From an uncultured Tateyamaria sp. (GTDB lineage Bacteria; Pseudomonadota; Alphaproteobacteria; Rhodobacterales; Rhodobacteraceae), in contig NZ_CANKXW010000009.1 of the NCBI RefSeq assembly GCF_947487805.1, forward strand, positions 62,001 to 126,000: a stretch of DNA of 64,000 bases, read 5' to 3'. The translations under genes were made by a program, and so were the position numbers. Shown here one piece after another: positions 28,077-35,789 of this stretch; positions within the stretch are counted from its first letter, which is position 1, and every line of letters begins with the position of its first letter. The notes beneath the pieces are model-generated. The model was not told the origin of the DNA and did not search any database. It saw nothing but the letters and a program-made list of their open reading frames with translations.

Positions 28077-28175
28077 ATTCTGCGCCTTACCGCCGCAGTT
28101 CGCGCAGCGCCCCCTTGCCGTGTGGCGTTGACCGGGCGTAACTCTGTGGCCCAAGGCTAGACGGAGGAGAATGCC

Positions 28176-30077
28176 ATGGGATATCGCGCCGAATATGACA
28201 GCTGGAAGGCCGATCCCGAAGGCTGGTGGATGAAGGCGGCAGAGGCCATCGACTGGGTCGAGGCCCCGACGCAGGCGCTCTTTGACCGGGGCGATCACCT
28301 CTATGAATGGTTCTCGGACGCGCAGGTGAACACCTGCTGGAACGCCGTGGACCGCCACGTGCAGAACGGGCGCGGTGATCAGGTCGCGATCATCTACGAC
28401 AGCCCGATCACCGGCGCGCAGTCGAAAACCACCTATGCCGAATTGCTGACTCAGGTCGCATCGCTTGCCGGTGCGCTCGCGGCCAAGGGGATCACATCCG
28501 GCGACCGCGTCATCATCTACATGCCCATGGTGCCAGAGGCGCTTGTGGCGATGCTGGCCTGCGCGCGCCTTGGCGCCGTGCACTCGGTTGTCTTTGGCGG
28601 GTTCGCCGCCAACGAACTGGCCGTGCGCATCGACGACTGCACACCATCGGCGATCATCGCCGCGTCCTGCGGTCTCGAACCGGGCCGGACCGTGGCTTAC
28701 AAACCGCTCCTCGACGGGGCCATCGCACTGGCCGACCACACGCCCGACTTCTGCGTGATCCTGCAACGCGAACAGGGCCCCTGCGACCTGACCGACCGCG
28801 ATGTCGACTGGCACGCCTTCCAAGAGGGCACGACGCCCGCGGATTGCGTGCCCGTGCGCGGCGACCACCCGGCCTACATCCTCTATACCTCCGGCACCAC
28901 CGGCGCGCCCAAGGGCGTCGTGCGCCCCACGGCCGGGCACCTCGTGGCGCTCAACTGGACGATGAAGAACATCTACCAGATGAACCCGGGCGAGGTCTTC
29001 TGGGCCGCCTCCGACGTGGGCTGGGTCGTGGGCCATTCCTATATCTGCTACGCACCCCTGATCCACGGCAACACCACTATCGTGTTCGAAGGCAAACCCA
29101 TCGGCACCCCTGACGCAGGCACCTTCTGGCGCGTGATCGCCGAACATGACGTCAAATCCTTCTTTACCGCGCCCACCGCCATCCGCGCCGTGAAACGCGA
29201 GGACCCCAAAGGCATCGAACGCGCCAAATACGACCTGAGCGGTCTGCGCGCGCTGTATCTGGCCGGTGAACGCGCCGACCCCGACACCATCGAATGGGCA
29301 CAGGACAGCCTCGGCGTGCCGGTCTATGACCACTGGTGGCAAACCGAAACCGGCTATACCATCGCGGGCAACCCCGCGGGCCTCGAGGCGCTGCCGGTCA
29401 AGATCGGCTCCCCCACCGTGCCAATGCCCGGCTATGACGTGCAGATCCTCGACGATGCGGGCCACCCGGTCGCGGCGGGCGAACTGGGTGCCATCGCGAT
29501 CAAACTGCCGCTGCCCCCCGGCACATTGCCGACCTTGTGGAACGCGGGCGAGCGGTTCAAATCCTCCTATCTCAACGCCTTCCCCGGCTACTATGAAACC
29601 GGGGATGCGGGCATGATGGACGAGGACGGCTACCTCTACATCATGGCGCGCACCGATGACGTGATCAACGTGGCAGGCCACCGCCTGTCCACGGGTGCCA
29701 TGGAAGAGGTCCTCGCTGGACACCCCGACGTCGCTGAATGCGCGGTCGTGGGCGTGTCCGACGCACTCAAGGGCCAGGCACCCGTGGGCCTTTTGTGCCT
29801 GACCACCGGCGTGAACCGCCCGCATGACGAGATCGTGGGCGAATGCGTCAAACGCGTCCGCGACCAGATCGGCCCGGTCGCCGCCTTCAAACAGGCCGTC
29901 GTCGTGGACCGCCTGCCCAAAACCCGCTCGGGCAAGATCCTGCGCGGCACGGTGGTCAAGATCGCCGACAACGAGGCCTACAAGATGCCCGCCACCATCG
30001 ACGACCCGGTGATCCTCGACGAGATCAAGGAAGCGCTGCAAACCATCGGCTACGCCAAGGGGGAAGCCTCTGTCTAG
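28176..30077 (+). CDS. prpE: Propionyl-CoA synthetase (acyl-CoA ligase)
   Basis: A 633-residue AMP-forming ligase activating propionate via propionyl-AMP. The N-terminal ACAS block begins YRAEYDSWKADPEGWW. The core motif YTSGTTGAPKGVVRP is at about residue 233, YDHWWQTETGYTIAG in the middle, and the C-terminal catalytic lysine lies in KTRSGKILRGT. PrpE and acetyl-CoA synthetase are close; the N-terminal form and length favour PrpE, and the upstream TTTGCAA boxes agree. A strong GGAGGAGA precedes ATG 28176. prpBCD genes are absent, as expected where propionyl-CoA goes through methylmalonyl-CoA. The stop shares CTAG with the convergent membrane gene. Confidence 0.9.
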   Translation: MGYRAEYDSWKADPEGWWMKAAEAIDWVEAPTQALFDRGDHLYEWFSDAQVNTCWNAVDRHVQNGRGDQVAIIYDSPITGAQSKTTYAELLTQVASLAGALAAKGITSGDRVIIYMPMVPEALVAMLACARLGAVHSVVFGGFAANELAVRIDDCTPSAIIAASCGLEPGRTVAYKPLLDGAIALADHTPDFCVILQREQGPCDLTDRDVDWHAFQEGTTPADCVPVRGDHPAYILYTSGTTGAPKGVVRPTAGHLVALNWTMKNIYQMNPGEVFWAASDVGWVVGHSYICYAPLIHGNTTIVFEGKPIGTPDAGTFWRVIAEHDVKSFFTAPTAIRAVKREDPKGIERAKYDLSGLRALYLAGERADPDTIEWAQDSLGVPVYDHWWQTETGYTIAGNPAGLEALPVKIGSPTVPMPGYDVQILDDAGHPVAAGELGAIAIKLPLPPGTLPTLWNAGERFKSSYLNAFPGYYETGDAGMMDEDGYLYIMARTDDVINVAGHRLSTGAMEEVLAGHPDVAECAVVGVSDALKGQAPVGLLCLTTGVNRPHDEIVGECVKRVRDQIGPVAAFKQAVVVDRLPKTRSGKILRGTVVKIADNEAYKMPATIDDPVILDEIKEALQTIGYAKGEASV

Positions 30078-30730
30078 AACCGAAGCCCGAGGAACAAGAT
30101 GGCCAATGGCACAGGCGACACGGCCAAAACCACAGTCAGCAGGGTCGCGAGCGGTGAAAATATGCCGCTCAGGCCCGCGACCATCATGATGCCGCCACCG
30201 CCCCCGATGATCGCATTGCCGGGCGTGTTCACCGCGACCGCCAACGCGACATAGCGATATCGCAAGGCCAGACGCAGAACCCGCTTTGACTGCCCATCAA
30301 GAAGCATCGCGACACGGTCATCCTGCGACAGCGGCGCGGCGCGGGCCACCAGATCGGCAGCGCGCCGCATCCGCAACATCTGCAAGAGACGCTCCAGCAC
30401 GTGGATGGGCAGGAACCGCCCCACGGTAAAGGCCAGCATCATCGCCGCAACCGTACAGACGTAAATGAGCGGCGCAATCGCCGCACCAAGCGCCGCCAGC
30501 AGCGCAATCCCGATCTCGGCCCCGGGCACGAAGGGAATGGCAAGCAGCACGATATAGGCCGCCGCGCCGAACATGATGGCCTTGTGGATCTGCTGCTCGT
30601 TGCTGGGCTGGATCTGAAGGTCCAGCGCGTCTCGGATGATGTGCACACCCCAGGTGGCCAGCGCGACAACGCCGACCAGCAGAACGATTTTCAGGATCAG
30701 GCCGGGCCATGTCAGCCCTTTGGACGTCAT
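30074..30730 (-). CDS. Multi-pass membrane protein, unknown function
   Basis: A 218-residue protein with about five or six hydrophobic segments (near residues 8-27, 50-75, 76-105, 160-180 and 185-215). Notable are PFVPGAEIG and the glycine-rich NAIIGGGGGIMM between helices, which look like re-entrant loops of a transporter-like fold. I cannot assign a family. It is transcribed with the upstream exported protein (7-base gap), and its stop overlaps that of prpE on the opposite strand. The start is ATG 30730; an earlier ATG would overlap the neighbour. Confidence 0.6.
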   Translation of the reverse strand: MTSKGLTWPGLILKIVLLVGVVALATWGVHIIRDALDLQIQPSNEQQIHKAIMFGAAAYIVLLAIPFVPGAEIGIALLAALGAAIAPLIYVCTVAAMMLAFTVGRFLPIHVLERLLQMLRMRRAADLVARAAPLSQDDRVAMLLDGQSKRVLRLALRYRYVALAVAVNTPGNAIIGGGGGIMMVAGLSGIFSPLATLLTVVLAVSPVPLAILFLGLRF

Positions 30731-30737
30731 GCGCGGC

Positions 30738-31214
30738 TCAGCCGGACACCGGCTTGGACGGGACGGCCTCACCCCCAACCCGTTCCGCGATCTGATTGGT
30801 CCAGTACCAGCGCCGGGTGGTCCAGGTCACATCAATCGACACCGCGTCCCCGCTTACCGTGCCGTACCACACGACCGTATGCGGGGCATCCGGACAGATC
30901 GCCGTGGTGGTAAAATGGATCACCCCGTCGACCTCTTTGGTCTGGTAGTCCGTCCAGCCAAAATTGCAGTAGTCTTCGCAATCGACCGACATGAATGTGC
31001 CATCGCGAAAGAGGATATTGTCATCCAGCACCGACCCGCTGGCCGGGTCCTCGCCATAAATCTTGAACGTCCTGCCATCCAGCGCACCGGTCGCGGCCCA
31101 GTCTCCCTCGGGCACGGCCAGGTCCGGGATGTCCTGGTTCATGACCGACAATGTGGCCGCTCCCGTGCCAAAGGTGGCGGCGGCAATCGCGGCGATCTGC
31201 AAGATCTGGGACAT
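30738..31214 (-). CDS. Exported protein of unknown function
   Basis: A 158-residue protein with an N-terminal hydrophobic segment (residues 4-24) that may be a signal peptide or anchor. The rest appears beta-rich, with an early cysteine pair (VDCEDYCNFGW), a further cysteine (AICPDAP) and several tryptophans. I do not recognise the family. It is first in a two-gene unit with the multi-pass membrane protein. The 228-base region upstream of it to 31442 holds no gene that I can support. Confidence 0.55.
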   Translation of the reverse strand: MSQILQIAAIAAATFGTGAATLSVMNQDIPDLAVPEGDWAATGALDGRTFKIYGEDPASGSVLDDNILFRDGTFMSVDCEDYCNFGWTDYQTKEVDGVIHFTTTAICPDAPHTVVWYGTVSGDAVSIDVTWTTRRWYWTNQIAERVGGEAVPSKPVSG

Positions 31215-31442
31215 GAACGGCTCCGTTCGTCAAAGACTGAACTGTGGATCAAATGGTGTGGCACTCAAAACAAATCACGCCCGCGTCGCGCGAAATGGTG
31301 CAGCGGCGCGTGGGTCACATACCTGCTTATCCGAACCCGTACTCTACTGTCCATTCTTCGTGACCAGAGGGAACCGGTTTCCGGATCGCGGCACAGAAAT
31401 TCGGCAGAACGGGGGACGGAGCCCCGATCTGCCCCGCCGCGT

Positions 31443-33071
31443 TCAGATCTTCGTCGCCAGCTTGCGCAGCTCGAATTTCTGGATCTTGCCCGTGGACGTC
31501 TTGGGCAGCTCCTGGAACACGACCTTTTTGGGCGCCTTGAACCCGGCCAAAGTCTGCCGGGCAAAGGCGATCAGGTCGGCCTCCGACGGGCTGGCACCGG
31601 GCTTCAGTTCGACAAAGGCGCAAGGCACCTCGCCCCATTTGTCGTCCGGTTTCGCTACCACGGCGGCCAGATTCACGTCCTCATGCGCCATCAGCACGCC
31701 CTCGACCTCGACGCTTGATATGTTTTCGCCGCCCGAGATGATGATGTCCTTGGCCCGGTCCGCAATCTGGATATAGCCGTCACCATGCTGGATCGCGATG
31801 TCGCCTGAATGGAAATACCCCCCGGCAAAGGCCTCTTCGGTGGCCTCCGGGTTCTTGAGATAGCCTTTCATCACCGAATTGCCCCGGATCATGATCTCGC
31901 CCTGGGCCGTGGCATCCATCGGCACCTGCACCATGTCCGCGTCCATGACCGTGATATGCTCCATCATCGGAAAGGCGACGCCCTGCCGCGCCTTGATCGC
32001 GGCCTTTTCGTCCTGGGGCAGGTCGTCCCAGTCCTCGCCGCGCCAGACACATTCGGTCACGTGGCCATAGGTCTCAGTGAGCCCGTAGACCTGCGTGACG
32101 TTGAACCCCAGCGTTTCGATCTTGCCCAGCGTGGCGGGGGCAGGGGGCGCGCCTGCGGTGAACACCTCGACCGTGTGGTCAAAGGCGCGGCGTTCGTCGT
32201 CCGCCGCATTGACCAGCATGTTCAGCACGATGGGCGCGCCGCCGAAATGCGTGACACCTTCGTCGGCAATCGCGTCATAGATCGGCTTGGCCGCGATGTC
32301 GCGGCAACATACCAGCGTGCCGCCCAGCACCGGCATCATCCACGTGTGGTTCCACCCGTTGCAGTGAAACAGCGGCACAATCGCCATGAAGACGGGATAA
32401 AGCTGCATCCGCCAGCTGATCACCGTACCCATCGTCATCAGATAGGCACCGCGGTGGTGATGTACCACGCCCTTGGGCCGCCCCGTGGTGCCCGAGGTAT
32501 AGGACAGCGCGAGGCTCTCCCACTCGTCCTCGGGCATGATCCAGTCAAAGGCCGGGTCGGCCTGCGCCAGCACGTCCTCGTATTCATCATGCCGCCCCGT
32601 GGCGGGCCAGCCATGCGCGGCGTCGGCCACTTCGATGATCTGCGGGACCGCGCCGTCCATCGCAGCCACCGCCGCCTCGACCAGTTCGACAAATTGCGGA
32701 TCGACCAGCACGACCTTGGCCCCGCCGTGCGCGAAGATATACGCCACCGTATCCACGTCGAGCCGCGTGTTGACCGTGTTCAGCACCGCACCACAGGCGG
32801 GCACGCCGAAATGCGCCTCGGCCTGCGCGGGCAGGTTGGGGATCAGCGTGGCAACCACGTCGCCGGGGCCCACGCCCCGCGCCGCCATGGCAGAGGCCAG
32901 CCGCGTGCAGCGGTCATGATACTCGGCATAGGTTACGCGGTGATCGCCATAGATCACGGCCGTGCGCTGCGCGAACACATGCGACGCACGCCGCAGATGC
33001 GATAGAGGCGTCAGCGGCACATAGTTCGCTCTGGTCTTGCCCAGCCCGGTTTCATCTGCCATCCAACCCAT
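31443..33071 (-). CDS. Acyl-CoA synthetase (AMP-forming)
   Basis: A 542-residue ligase of the fatty/aromatic acyl-CoA synthetase group. The AMP-binding motif is SYTSGTTGRPKGVVHHH at about residue 184, QVYGLTETYG is motif A5, and the C-terminal lysine is in KTSTGKIQKFELRK. It probably activates a medium-chain or branched acid for the beta-oxidation genes further along; DmdB-type enzymes (methylmercaptopropionate) have a similar architecture but I see no specific support. The start is ATG 33071 with AGGGGAGA at good distance. It is divergent from the EamA permease, with a 73-base gap. Confidence 0.85.
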   Translation of the reverse strand: MGWMADETGLGKTRANYVPLTPLSHLRRASHVFAQRTAVIYGDHRVTYAEYHDRCTRLASAMAARGVGPGDVVATLIPNLPAQAEAHFGVPACGAVLNTVNTRLDVDTVAYIFAHGGAKVVLVDPQFVELVEAAVAAMDGAVPQIIEVADAAHGWPATGRHDEYEDVLAQADPAFDWIMPEDEWESLALSYTSGTTGRPKGVVHHHRGAYLMTMGTVISWRMQLYPVFMAIVPLFHCNGWNHTWMMPVLGGTLVCCRDIAAKPIYDAIADEGVTHFGGAPIVLNMLVNAADDERRAFDHTVEVFTAGAPPAPATLGKIETLGFNVTQVYGLTETYGHVTECVWRGEDWDDLPQDEKAAIKARQGVAFPMMEHITVMDADMVQVPMDATAQGEIMIRGNSVMKGYLKNPEATEEAFAGGYFHSGDIAIQHGDGYIQIADRAKDIIISGGENISSVEVEGVLMAHEDVNLAAVVAKPDDKWGEVPCAFVELKPGASPSEADLIAFARQTLAGFKAPKKVVFQELPKTSTGKIQKFELRKLATKI

Positions 33072-33144
33072 TACGCGTCTCCCCTGTTTGGCGGCGCGAT
33101 TGTTGCGCTGTTCGGACGCGCGGCGCAAGACATGGAATGCACTG

Positions 33145-34074
33145 ATGACCACGGCCCCTGACCTGCGCCTTGACACCCGGCCCGTGGCGGCGGCGGTCAG
33201 CATGGTGGGCGCGATGGCGATCATCGGGTTCATCGACATCTACGTCGCAGTCCTCGCCCAGACAATTTCGGTCTGGCAGTTCTTTGCGGTGCGGCTGGTG
33301 CTGGCCCTGCCACTGATCCTCGGTGCGTCCTGGCTGGGCTGGGGGCGGATCTGGCCGCGCCGGTTCGGCAATGTCGCGTTCCGCAGCATGTTGATCGCGC
33401 TTGGCATGACCTGCTATTTCGGCGCGCTGGCCTTCATGCCAATTGCCATGGCGCTGGCGGGGCTGTTCACATCGCCGATCTTTGTACTGCTGTTCACCGC
33501 GTACGGTCTGCGGCAACGGATCGGGCCATGGCGCATCCTCGCCGTGGCGCTCGGGTTTCTGGGCATCCTCGTGGTCCTCGGCCCCTCGGGCGGGGCTCTG
33601 GGCTGGATCATCGTGCTGCCGGTCTGCGGCGGCGTGCTCTATGCCGCCGGGGTCGTGGCGACCCGCGCATTCTGCGAAGGCGAAAGCACGCTGACCCTGC
33701 TCCTGGGCATCTTCGTGGCACAAACGGTGCTCGGCCTCTGCGTGCTGGCAGTGATTGCCCTCACCGGGATCGAGGCCAGTAGCGGCGGCATGGCCTTTCT
33801 GACCCGTGGCTGGGTCTGGCCGATCACCGACGCCTGGCCCTACCTGGCCTTGCAGGCCGTGGGCGCGGTGCTGGGGGTCAGCCTGCTCAACCGCGCCTAC
33901 CAGATCGGAGAGGCAAGCCACGTGACCGTGTTCGAATATTCAGTGATGGTGTTCGGACCGATCTTTGGCTGGTGGTTCCTGGGCCAGCAGATCACCCCGG
34001 TCCAGATCGTCGGCGTGGTCCTGATCGTCATCGCCGGGCTGATCATCGCCGTGCGCAGCCAGCGCGGGCTGTGA
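33145..34074 (+). CDS. EamA/DMT-family permease
   Basis: A 309-residue inner-membrane protein with about ten hydrophobic helices arranged as two EamA repeats (about 15-150 and 160-305). The second repeat ends ITPVQIVGVVLIVIAGLIIA, the usual DMT ending. Members export amino acids, nucleotide sugars or drugs. The substrate is unknown. The start is ATG 33145. It is divergent from the acyl-CoA synthetase and followed after 39 bases by the sulfotransferase gene, which may be co-transcribed. Confidence 0.85.
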   Translation: MTTAPDLRLDTRPVAAAVSMVGAMAIIGFIDIYVAVLAQTISVWQFFAVRLVLALPLILGASWLGWGRIWPRRFGNVAFRSMLIALGMTCYFGALAFMPIAMALAGLFTSPIFVLLFTAYGLRQRIGPWRILAVALGFLGILVVLGPSGGALGWIIVLPVCGGVLYAAGVVATRAFCEGESTLTLLLGIFVAQTVLGLCVLAVIALTGIEASSGGMAFLTRGWVWPITDAWPYLALQAVGAVLGVSLLNRAYQIGEASHVTVFEYSVMVFGPIFGWWFLGQQITPVQIVGVVLIVIAGLIIAVRSQRGL

Positions 34075-34113
34075 TCACTGGACTTGGCCACGCGCACGGG
34101 TAGTGTGGCGTCC

Positions 34114-34755
34114 ATGATCCTCAGCCCCGGCCGCTCCTACGTCTTTGTCCACGCCCCCAAGACCGGCGGCACCGCCATGGCGCTGGCGCTGGAAAGCCGC
34201 GCGATGAAGGACGACATCATGCTGGGCGACACGCCCAAGGCGCTCAAACGCCGCCGCCGCCTGAGGGGCGCGCAGACACGCGGGCGGCTGTGGAAACATT
34301 CGACCCTCGCCGATATCGACGGGCTGGTACCAAGCCTCGACGGCCTCTTTGCCTTTACCCTCGTGCGCAACCCCTGGGACCGGATGGTCAGCTATTATCA
34401 CTGGCTGCGCGTCCAGAACTTTGACCACCCGGCGGTGGCCCTCGCCGGGCAAATGGATTTTGCCGACTTCGCCTGCGCCGGGCAGGTCATCGCCTCGATG
34501 CAGGCCAGCCCCGCGCGCCATTACATGACCGACGCCACCGGCGCAGAGCGTGCCGACCTCTTTATTCGGCTGGAGGCGTTGGGCGAGGATGCGGCGCCCT
34601 TGTGGGATCACTTGGGCTTTGCGCTGGAACTGGATCACGTGAACGCCTCTGCGCGCGACGCGGATTTCCGCAGCTACTATACCGATGCCGCCCGCGCGGC
34701 CGTCGCCACCGCCTGCGCCGAGGACATCGAAAGATTCGGCTACAGCTTCGACTGA
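34114..34755 (+). CDS. Sulfotransferase-family protein
   Basis: A 213-residue protein with the PAPS-binding 5'-phosphosulfate loop VFVHAPKTGGTAM at about residues 10-22 and the 3'-phosphate motif LVRNPWDRMVSYYHWL near residue 88. Such enzymes move sulfate from PAPS to sugars or other small molecules. Stand-alone forms of this kind occur in roseobacters with unclear acceptors. ATG 34114 is used; a TTG 30 bases earlier in frame is less likely. Confidence 0.8.
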   Translation: MILSPGRSYVFVHAPKTGGTAMALALESRAMKDDIMLGDTPKALKRRRRLRGAQTRGRLWKHSTLADIDGLVPSLDGLFAFTLVRNPWDRMVSYYHWLRVQNFDHPAVALAGQMDFADFACAGQVIASMQASPARHYMTDATGAERADLFIRLEALGEDAAPLWDHLGFALELDHVNASARDADFRSYYTDAARAAVATACAEDIERFGYSFD

Positions 34756-34946
34756 CAGGCCATTGCCGGCATTTTCCTAAAAACTGTTTCCAATTTTCAT
34801 CAAATCGCGTGTGTCGCACCGGGATTGCCCCGCTGCCGCGCGACAGTGCCCGATTTCTGCCCAGATCGTGGCCCGTCTCTGCCCCGAGAATCACCCCAAG
34901 TGAGGACATCGAAACGAATGCAGGCGCAGATCAACGCGCCGTCACC

Positions 34947-35594
34947 ATGGGGATGGATGAGATGTTTGGATGGAAGAACAAGACCGCGCCGCGCCGTATG
35001 CCGGAAATGTCGGGCGCCTGTGACGGCGCCATCATCAACACACGCGGCCATCTGGCCGGCACACGTGTGGCCACCGCGATGGGGTGGCGGGCCGTCGAGG
35101 CTCTGGCGGCAGGCGATCTTGTTCTGACATTCGACAACGGCTTGCAGCCCCTTGTCGAGATCCGCCGCGAGGTGTTCTGGGTGGCCGACATGATGGCGCC
35201 TTCGGCCTACGGGGCGGTGGTGGTGCCGGTGGGGGCACTCGGCAACTCGGCAGAGCTCGAGCTTCTGCCCGACCAGGGGGTGCTGGTGGAAAGCGACGCG
35301 GCCTGCGACGCCCATGGTGATCCTTTTGCCGTGGTGCCTGCCAAGGCGCTGACCGGCTTTCGTGGCATCACCCGTACGGCCCCGCGTACCCAGATCGAGG
35401 TCATCACGCTGATCTTTGACGCAGCACAGGTGATCTATGCCGAAGGCGGCGCGCTGCTGCACTGCCCTCCTGCGATCGTGACGCTGGGCGAACTGGGCGA
35501 CCAGACCCGCGACTATGACGTTATCCGTGCGCGGGACGCAGAATTTCTGGTGGCGTGCATGGAGGCCGAAGACCGCCTGAATGCCGCTGCCTGA
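34947..35594 (+). CDS. Hint-domain-like protein without splice nucleophile
   Basis: A 215-residue protein whose middle follows the Hint_2 pattern seen in roseobacters: GTRVATAMGWRAVEALAAGD, then VLTFDNGLQPLVEIRR. In active Hint domains this starts with C-F-T-P-G-T. Here it reads G34-H-L-A-G-T, so the Cys or Ser nucleophile is missing. The later P-x-H position reads P108-D-Q110. It is therefore probably unable to self-cleave. The start is uncertain: ATG 34947, 34953 or 34962. It lies 195 bases upstream of the papain/hydrolase gene on the same strand. Function unknown. Confidence 0.65.
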   Translation: MGMDEMFGWKNKTAPRRMPEMSGACDGAIINTRGHLAGTRVATAMGWRAVEALAAGDLVLTFDNGLQPLVEIRREVFWVADMMAPSAYGAVVVPVGALGNSAELELLPDQGVLVESDAACDAHGDPFAVVPAKALTGFRGITRTAPRTQIEVITLIFDAAQVIYAEGGALLHCPPAIVTLGELGDQTRDYDVIRARDAEFLVACMEAEDRLNAAA

Positions 35595-35789
35595 CACCGC
35601 ATTGGCGCGGGCCACATGCCACGCGCCAAACCTTCTCTGCACCCGGCCAACACGGGTCTCCGGCCGCTCCGCCCCCAACATCGGAGCGGCGGTCGGGTGC
35701 AGGGGCTCTGCATAACCTCAAGTTGAGAGTTGACACGACTCGTCCCGCGCGACAGCCTTTTGTTAACATTTGACGAAAGCACTTTTGAC

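Noticed and set aside
35730-35768. A sigma70 promoter with TTGACA for the papain/hydrolase gene
   Set aside because: The -35 hexamer is perfect but no -10 element follows at 16-18 bases, so I mention it in the gene entry and do not annotate a promoter.
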